Shown here: in pieces, positions 57,239 through 64,000 of the stretch
Position numbering within the stretch: the first letter of the stretch is position 1
Layout: each line of letters begins with the position of its first letter
Assembly: GCA_030142905.1 (NCBI GenBank)
Contig: JASJOG010000135.1
Coordinates: 124,001-188,000, forward strand
DNA: 64,000 nucleotides
Direction of reading: 5' to 3'
Source: Heliopora coerulea
Taxonomy: Eukaryota > Cnidaria > Anthozoa > Scleralcyonacea > Helioporidae
Translations under genes and position numbers: made by a program
Notes under the pieces: generated by a model
What the model was told of the DNA's origin: nothing
Seen by the model: only the letters and a program-made list of their open reading frames with translations
Database searches by the model: none

Positions 57239-60049
57239 ATAGTTATTGGTAGGGAAGTGCCGTAAGCGTACTCTCCAATTTCAGTCAAGTCTCTTGCTCA
57301 TAGCCCTCAATACTGACTGGGCTTCCTGATCACTCCTAGTTTCATTCAAAACAGATATCATTGCAGAAAATACAGTAGTCCAGTCTTTCCAACTATCTTA
57401 CAGCACAAAGGCTTCAGTTGTTCTCATCTGTTTTGACCAGTAAATGCTGAGTGACTATATGGAGTTTCCCCAAATTTATAAGAAAACTAACTAAAAAAGT
57501 CAAAAATGTGATGTACACAAATCAAATTGGACCTGAAATTTAGATCAAAAATATAACTGTTAATTCATAAATTGAAATTGAAAAGTTGTCATACTGGTTC
57601 ATTAGACATATCTACCTATCCATTTTATCTATCCACCTTAATCTGTTGACGACTTTTATATAAACATGCAATTGTATATGTATATTCAGTAGTTAAAACT
57701 CTTCATGAAAACTTCTTCAACGAACAACAAAATGTACTTTTTCCATATCTAAGATATCTTATGGATCACAAGACAATTAAAATGCATATAATTACCATTA
57801 GAACGAGTACAATTAAATAACAAATAATATATTATATATAATAAAGATAAACTTACTTATTAGTTATAAAGTATATTGGTTGATATGAACGAAGGTATTT
57901 AGGTATGACTTCCTGTTAAAGTTAACTCTTTCCAAACGCTGGCGACTTCCTAGCAATTTGACGAATGCCAGACCATTTGGCTCGTCAATGCAGAAGAGAG
58001 TTAAAGTTTTGGAATTCTTACATTTGTATTAATCCAAACCTTGTCATCATCTCTCTGACTCTGAAAAACTTGGAAAAGATTGAGAAAGCTCTCCTAGTAT
58101 ATATTACCATATTCCAGAGACCAAAAGACGCGCGTTGCGTACTTGTTTATTTGTCACGACATGGTAGTAGGTGGACGGAAGCTTGACAACTTCATGAAGG
58201 ATATACGAGACAAGAGGAGAGAAGCTACTCAAATTCTCATTCAAATTCCTTAATGGCATCTTGATTCGATCCTGGCTTCGTGACAAAGTTTATTTCTTTA
58301 TAAAACAATGCCTAAGAATTGTAAATAATATCAAGAAAAGAGCCATTAGTGGTCCGCTGGATCATCTCTTCTGATTTCGTCTAAACTATTTAACCAGCGA
58401 CAGAAGTTAAAATCCGAATACTAGATAGTCTTTCTGTCAGTCTTAACACAGTGACTTCCGATACCGTGTATCAATGTAAAATATCGGTTTGCAACATCCA
58501 ACCAAGATAAAAGTGTGCAAAATATGAGTAATCTGATACAAAAAAGACAGGAAACTTAAGGAACGCTGGCGATCTTGAATCATTTATCGAATTAGGTTAT
58601 AAGGCGTCGGGAGAGTGCTTGCGAACCATAAGCATTTATAATGTGCACTTGAAATCTGAACTTGCTGTATTACACCCAGCGAACAATGCTGTTACAGTAT
58701 TGTCAAGCCGTCAATATTGTAATAAATATTCGATCAGGTTAGACTACCGTATTAATCAAAATGAACGCCAGTTGATCCGTCAGTGCATTTTTGCCTGCTC
58801 CAACAACCGTGAACAATCCTGGTCGCTTTATCAATGCTGAAAGCTATTGCTTAAACAATGATGTTGTGCATCGGTGATCTGTTAATGTTTGTATCACCAT
58901 TGTTTGGCCGTCAATGGTGTAATAACCAACCAGATTGTCGTGTATGTAGCTTAATGGTTTGAGCATGAAAGTCACTGGTTTCATACATGCGAAACCTCTC
59001 TTCATCGCCTGAATCCTTGTAAAGTAATGGTTGCAGCCGCTCACCATTTACTGCAGGACTATGGGCTCTTTTCCCATTAAACTCAGCAGAGAAATTTCGT
59101 TGCTCTCCATGGAAGAGGCTGTATCTATGATGATACTTGTTCTAATAATAACAGCTGCGAACTACGTAAATAGTATTAAAATACGTGACTTAAAATCATA
59201 GGTTTTAAGAAAAGATTTAAAATACAAGAATTATTTGGTGAGAAAATGTGAAGAATTTGCTCTGGTGGGAAATTACCTATCCCCCAGCAATCATGAAGTT
59301 TCGCCTTTGGGTCCCCTTTTCGTAAATTCTAGGTCCAGCAATGAATGTTAATCAAATTTATATGCAGTGTTGACGAGCCACTTTTAAAGTGACTGAGCGA
59401 AAGAAATGTCAGGTGATGTTGGGTTTTTAGCCCCAGCTTTTGCTATTTAACGAATGTCTGGAATTGGGATAATACATTGGCCCGTTTTGGTATAGAATTA
59501 ATCGAGAAAGGTGTACCTCGCCAAGAGAAAGGGCTTCCAGATTAGAATTTATCAATGGTCAGGAAGTTAAGATTTTCCGCCGCACGCTCCGTTAAAAAAA
59601 TTCCATTGCATTCAATTAGTTAAAATAGTGTCAAATTGGGAGAAAAAATAATGAGGTCGATGACCAGATTTCCTTTAAAAATGCACGAATTGTCCGCTGA
59701 AAGCTGTGAATCTCGCTTCTACTCTAATGGTCATGCCTTCTCCTTCACTTCGTATACCTCTCATCTTTGTACCTAGCATATCATCAGATATTATAGATGC
59801 TTTCTTGTACGTCAGTAGATATTTTCGAAGGATATTATCCGCCTACACTTCAAAGTCTGAAAGCAAACAGTCGAAATCAAGAAGTTTAATTCCTCACAAA
59901 CGTCAAGGATCGGGTGGAGAAACATGATTCTTTTAGTCTTCAGCCTCCGTTCTTTAATCTCCGACTTTAATATAAATAACAATGCCCAGCAGATTGTGCG
60001 AAGTATCGCCATATGTAAACATTAACAATTGCTTAAACAAAGAAGGCTA
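57239..60049. other. Copy 2 equivalent of 9391-12440, no gene
   Basis: No gene recognised. It contains the empty site of the 101-bp-arm palindrome at about 59984-59995 (AATGCCCAGCAG once). Confidence 0.55.
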
Positions 60050-61335
60050 GAAGAGTTTAAAACATATTTATTGACTAACGTTTCGTCGCTACAAGCAACA
60101 TCATCAGAGTGGAGATCAGGGATTACAACGAGATATATTTATATTACACAAACAGTATCGAATGACAATTAAGATGATATATTTACAACAGTAACAGAAA
60201 TTGACGGGAGACAGCAGTAAGGTGATACCAGAAAAGGGAAAGAGGCATAGAACCAATATTCCCGTTAAAAATGGGTTTTAATTTATTAATTAGAAGACTT
60301 TCTTTAAGGAGTAGTTCAGAAGCAGAAGGCGACGAGGATAATATTTTGAATTCGGAAAAAGAAATGGGATGGCCGGTTTCAATGTGGTGGGAAAGGATAC
60401 TAGTGGGAGAGGGATTAACTCTTCTGTTACCTGTCAAGGGTGAGATCCCCATATGATCTGAAATGCGTGTGTGTAACTGTCGGCTAGTTTGGCCAACATA
60501 CAATGCCTTACAGCATTGACACGTAAATAAATACACCACATGCGATTTCAGGCCATCAGGGATCCTGTCCTTGACAGTGAAAAAAGAGCCAAGGCGAACG
60601 GAAGGGCGAAAGACGAAGCGTAATGAAACTTGAGGAAAGGCGGACGATAACAGTTTGATGAGTTGAGTGCGAATTTGAAGACCATGTGAACCAGTATACG
60701 GTAGAGAAAAATAAATTAAAAACTTAGGAGCAATAGAAATCTTGGGAGCGGACGTAAAGGATTTATCTAAAAATGAACTTACACATTTGTCAAACAAGGT
60801 AGCTGGGAATTCATTTTTAATGAAAATTTGTTTGAGTTTCTGGAGTTCAGAGTGCAAGATGGAGTAACTGGAGCATAAATTAAAATATCGAAATAGAAGG
60901 GAAAAGATAAGGCCTTTTTTATAGCAGTCCGGAATAAAACTATTAAGGTTAGTCAGTAAAACCGGTGTAAATGGATTTTCGGAATATACTGGTGGTGAAA
61001 TTAATTTCAGAGCGGTTAATTTTGATGTCAAGGAAAGATAAGCTGTTGTTATTCTCGGTTTCGTGCGTAAATTTGATATTAGCGTGCTGTGAATTTAGAT
61101 AGTTAAGAAATAGTAGAATATGAGTAGAAGATCGAAATAGAAGGAAACAATCGTCAACATAACGTCGGTAGAAGATGGGTTTGAATTGTGAAGGACAGTT
61201 GTTAAGCCAGCTGGTTTTATAAAAGGAAAGAAAGATATTGGCGAAGAGAAGTCCCAGAGGGGAACCCATAGCAACACCATCAACCTGTTCGTAAAGTTCG
61301 TTGTTGAAAAAGAAAAAGTTGTCCTTAACAGCTAA
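60050..61335 (-). pseudogene. Penelope-like element A, contiguous copy
   Basis: Without the nested PLE-B, the element reads from truncated reverse transcriptase (61269-60949: MGSPLGLLFANIF, FYRRYVDDCFLLF) into a 282-codon frame (61031-60183). That frame holds the thumb, linker and GIY-YIG nuclease (VVYLFTCQCCKALYVGQTSR, ending LLLKESLLINKLKP). One frameshift separates the two. The 3' end carries a hammerhead-like motif (60073-60107). The 5' end is truncated at 61335, at the junction with the ETS exon. Confidence 0.85.
60073..60107 (-). ncRNA. Hammerhead-like motif at PLE-A 3' end (copy 2)
   Basis: Same sequence as 12476-12510: CTGATGA, bulged T, GTTGC/GCGAC, GAAAC, and minimal stem III with GTC. 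Confidence 0.5.
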
Positions 61336-61486
61336 GCCACCTCATCAACGTTCTTAATCTGGAATATCTTGTGAGCTTTTTCAATCCACTTGATATCAAT
61401 ATTCAGCTCGTCACCAGCCAGCATCTCAAGTAGAAACTCCCAGAGGTAGACAGTTTTTCGGGACGACAAATTACCGTCCAGCCCTA
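61336..61486 (-). pseudogene. ETS-domain exon fragment, truncated by PLE-A (copy 2)
   Basis: As at 16501-16651, but the tryptophan of VYLWEF is intact (TGG). The domain still ends at DEVA, where PLE-A joins, so the recognition helix is absent. The stop in copy 1 therefore arose after the duplication. Confidence 0.75.
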
Positions 61487-61983
61487 CTGCATTCTTTTAA
61501 AAAAGGAGAGGGAGATTACGATCAGTATTCATCTGGACATCACCAGTAAACTATGAGGAACTCGTGGCAAGTTCGACCAATTCATTAATCTGCCATCTTT
61601 ATGTCATCCTTCATTCCATTTTCACCATCACTTAATTCTTTGTTGTGCTTACTTGGTTCCGTAGATTAATTTAATAAGGAAATTGTTTTCTAAATATTTT
61701 TGGGACTAAATTTTGTTTTGTTTCTCAGACGTATCATTAAAATAGGACTTTGTTGTCCCTGATAACATCATGACCGCCATATTAGCCCTGTATTTGGCAC
61801 AAGTATCTGTATTGATCGTCCGTCTAACTACTTTTTACCTTGGCTCTTTTTTTTTAATCATGCTAATGGCAAATAAATCCACCTCATTAAACAATATTTC
61901 TCAGGTCTACAAATTGTCATCCACTTCATCAAATTAATCCACTGTATCACAAGGAACTTTTCCAAAGGTATCTATAAATACTT

Positions 61984-62634
61984 CACCACTGAAAACTTTC
62001 ATTCTTCTACTGCTATTCTACATGGTGATTTTTATTATTGCGATATGCACCGACACCAGAACATTATTACGTACAGGGCAAAAAGCCAAATTGTCAGAGA
62101 TGAATATTACAAGTACATACTATTTTCATTCGCTGCCAGCACGTTTGAAAACATGTAATCGAGAAAAGTTCCACTTGCCGGTCTTGGCATTTGTTTAAAA
62201 AGCTGGCAATAATTCAAGTTGCCTAATCATTTGAAAAGGATTGAAATCGACAAGTGTGATCACGTCATTACTACACTTAAATATGTCCTTTCAATATTTG
62301 CTTCAAATTTAAGATCATGACATTTTGAGCATGCCTCAAAAGAGATAGAATGGATTTAAATCGATAAGTTTAGCACCAAATAGTCAAAAACTTTGTCGTT
62401 TCCAGATCGGTTCTTTTTTTAATATTTTGTTCTTCGTTGACAAAAACCATTACACCACCACCAGATCTTCATATCCTATCACGACGGTAAAATGCTAAAT
62501 CCAGACAAAGTATACAAATAATTAGGAGTTTCTGGTTTAAAGATAGTTTCACTCAGAAATAGCAAATCGATTTGTGGTCTCTCAGGTTTTCTACGAAGGA
62601 ACATCTTTACTCGATTGAGTTTCGTGGAAACTGG
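61984..62634 (-). pseudogene. LINE endonuclease remnant (copy 2)
   Basis: Counterpart of 17150-17800, with the same YRRDR and SGGGV signatures and the same frameshift and stop. Confidence 0.6.
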
Positions 62635-62714
62635 TGAACTCTAACCAATGAACACGACTATACAGTGAAACTATTTAAGTCTGCATTTCTTCCCTGATGT
62701 TTTTATGATTCTTA

Positions 62715-62745
62715 CTGACGAAGATTGAAGTTGTTTGATCGAAAC
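62715..62745 (+). ncRNA. Hammerhead-like core (copy 2)
   Basis: Counterpart of 17880-17910: CTGACGA, an extra A, GATT/GATC stem, GAAAC. Confidence 0.3.
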
Positions 62746-64000
62746 ACTTGAAGATATTTATAAACGTTTTCATTACGTTTTTACTAGTCAGTTGCAATAA
62801 GAAATCCATTCCAATCTTGAATGCGACTTAGGTATTTTTCATCATATTACGATATCCTCACGAATATACGGATAATATTGATTGTGGGGTGACAGGTAGA
62901 GAAACGGAAAATGTCAGGAGAGATTATACATTTGAATGGAGAAAGCGAGGATGCTTGAAAGTTAAGAGGTAATTTGTTTTCTTTCTTTGAAAGAGAACAT
63001 GTGTGTTCCTAAGTCTTCTATTATTTGAGTCGCTAGTAATCGATCGCATCACGTTTGTTTTATACGAATAAAAGGAAGAATCTGATGGATATGCTTCATC
63101 CTTTTATTGTTATTTAACCTCAAGTAATTCGAACTCGTATGCCTCGAACATTCCAGAAAATCAAACTCTTGATTGCTTGAGGACAGCTTCCTAGTAATTC
63201 ATCCTTGCAAACTTCAACACATTGCTTGATGAGTAAAAATATCAGAGAACATTTTCAAAATCACTTCGTTGTTATAAATGTAAATCAAGGTAACGTTTTG
63301 CTCATTAATGAAAATAAAGGTTTGTCCATCGAGTTTCATTGGATTGTAAAGACAATTTTCAACTCCAAAATTGTTGCAGTTGACACCCCTTGGCCATGTT
63401 TACATTGTCAATCATGAACAGTTCTTCTAATTATAGATCAACAAATATCCAGTTAAGACATCGATATCCACATGTCGAGGCCTAAGATGTACTAGGAAGT
63501 GACATTCCAACCACATTGTGAGATTTAGTTATTGTAACTCCATCAGGGCGTTATGTTGGTTAAGTCATCTGAATGGTCGCATATCAAATGTCAGAACGGT
63601 CTCTTGTCCACTCCCAAGTTGGACACCTCAACACCTTTGCATGTTTTTCGATGGTCATGTTATCCAACGCATACATTAGGCATTTTATGGCAGTGAGCAT
63701 AGGAAACTTAAAAAAAATTGGAAAGCATATTCGGTTGGGTAACGCTGGGTCAACAAACTTACTTTGTTTGGGTTTAATTTTATTTCGGCAGTTTGGTAGC
63801 TTTTAGTAGTCGGTTACTTCGATTAACATACGAGTTCGGTCTCCAATTAATGGAAGGTTGACTCTTTGTGTTTTTATTGCAGTCTTTCATTGATTTTAGC
63901 CCTGATCTAAAGTATTGAGAGGTCAAATATGTCTTGCTAGTCCCAGCTGGCGTAAATGGGAACGCTTGATGACACATCAAATGAATCTTGTTCAATGAAC
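62746..64000. other. Copy 2 equivalent of 17911-19166, no gene
   Basis: AT-rich, no gene recognised. The duplication is still in progress at the window edge. Confidence 0.55.

Larger units (their letters stand above)
46120..64000. repeat. Segmental duplication, copy 2
   Basis: This is collinear with 1-19166 and continues to the window end. It lacks the three palindromic insertions of copy 1 and so supplies their empty sites. It carries private material at about 47607-49560 and 51250-51434. A deletion/substitution of about 50 bp relative to 61-150 lies near 46195. The ETS fragment at 61336 is less decayed than its copy 1 partner. Confidence 0.95.

Overview
The window looks like animal (metazoan) nuclear DNA, most likely an anthozoan cnidarian such as a coral or sea anemone. 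It is AT-rich, has no operon-like gene packing, contains exons with GT/AG splice signals, and is crowded with Penelope-like elements (PLEs), hAT transposons, tRNA-derived SINE-like repeats, a Crypton-type recombinase and LINE fragments. The cnidarian assignment is inference from composition and repeat style. Only one host gene family could be recognised: ETS-domain transcription factors, all on the minus strand (exons or exon fragments at 16501-16651, 32053-32315, 44345-44958 and 61336-61486). The 44.3-45.0 kb gene shows two consecutive exons, including the stop codon.

Layout. 1-19166 and 46120-64000 are two copies of one segmental duplication. Divergence is uneven: about 5% in a stretch sampled near the left end and close to 0-1% in samples further in. 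Comparing the copies works as an empty-site assay. Copy 1 alone carries three palindromic insertions (1939-2340, 12145-12383, 13201-15949). Copy 2 alone carries a putative solo LTR (51250-51434) and a block with a decayed Crypton-like tyrosine recombinase (about 47607-49560). Shared by both are a 5'-truncated PLE that cuts an ETS exon, a LINE endonuclease remnant, an older palindromic insertion, a Tigger-like fragment and SINE remnants. Older duplication layers lie beneath: 3.3-6.4 kb resembles 10.0-11.2 kb and part of 18.3-19.0 kb, and 7.9-9.6 kb resembles 20.6-21.6 kb. The single-copy middle (about 19.2-46.1 kb) holds another palindromic insertion, a PLE end with a near-complete hammerhead fold, a decayed hAT abutting a hAT with an intact 853-aa transposase, a head-to-head PLE pair, two ETS loci, SINE clusters, a TTAA-flanked MITE and short tandem repeats.

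The main biological signal is a recurrent insertion architecture. Five insertions share a 12-13 bp target-site duplication, two inverted arms of exactly equal length (86, 101, 109, 173 and 1350 bp) around a 4-21 bp spacer, and a 29-49 bp extension on one end only. One is a head-to-head PLE pair; three are short PLE-like ends carrying hammerhead-like cores (CTGANGA, stem II, GAAA); one carries a complete tRNA-like gene in each arm. The asymmetric extension matches what is known for Penelope. The equal arms suggest snap-back copying during target-primed reverse transcription. Three of the five arose after the segmental duplication, so the process looks recent.
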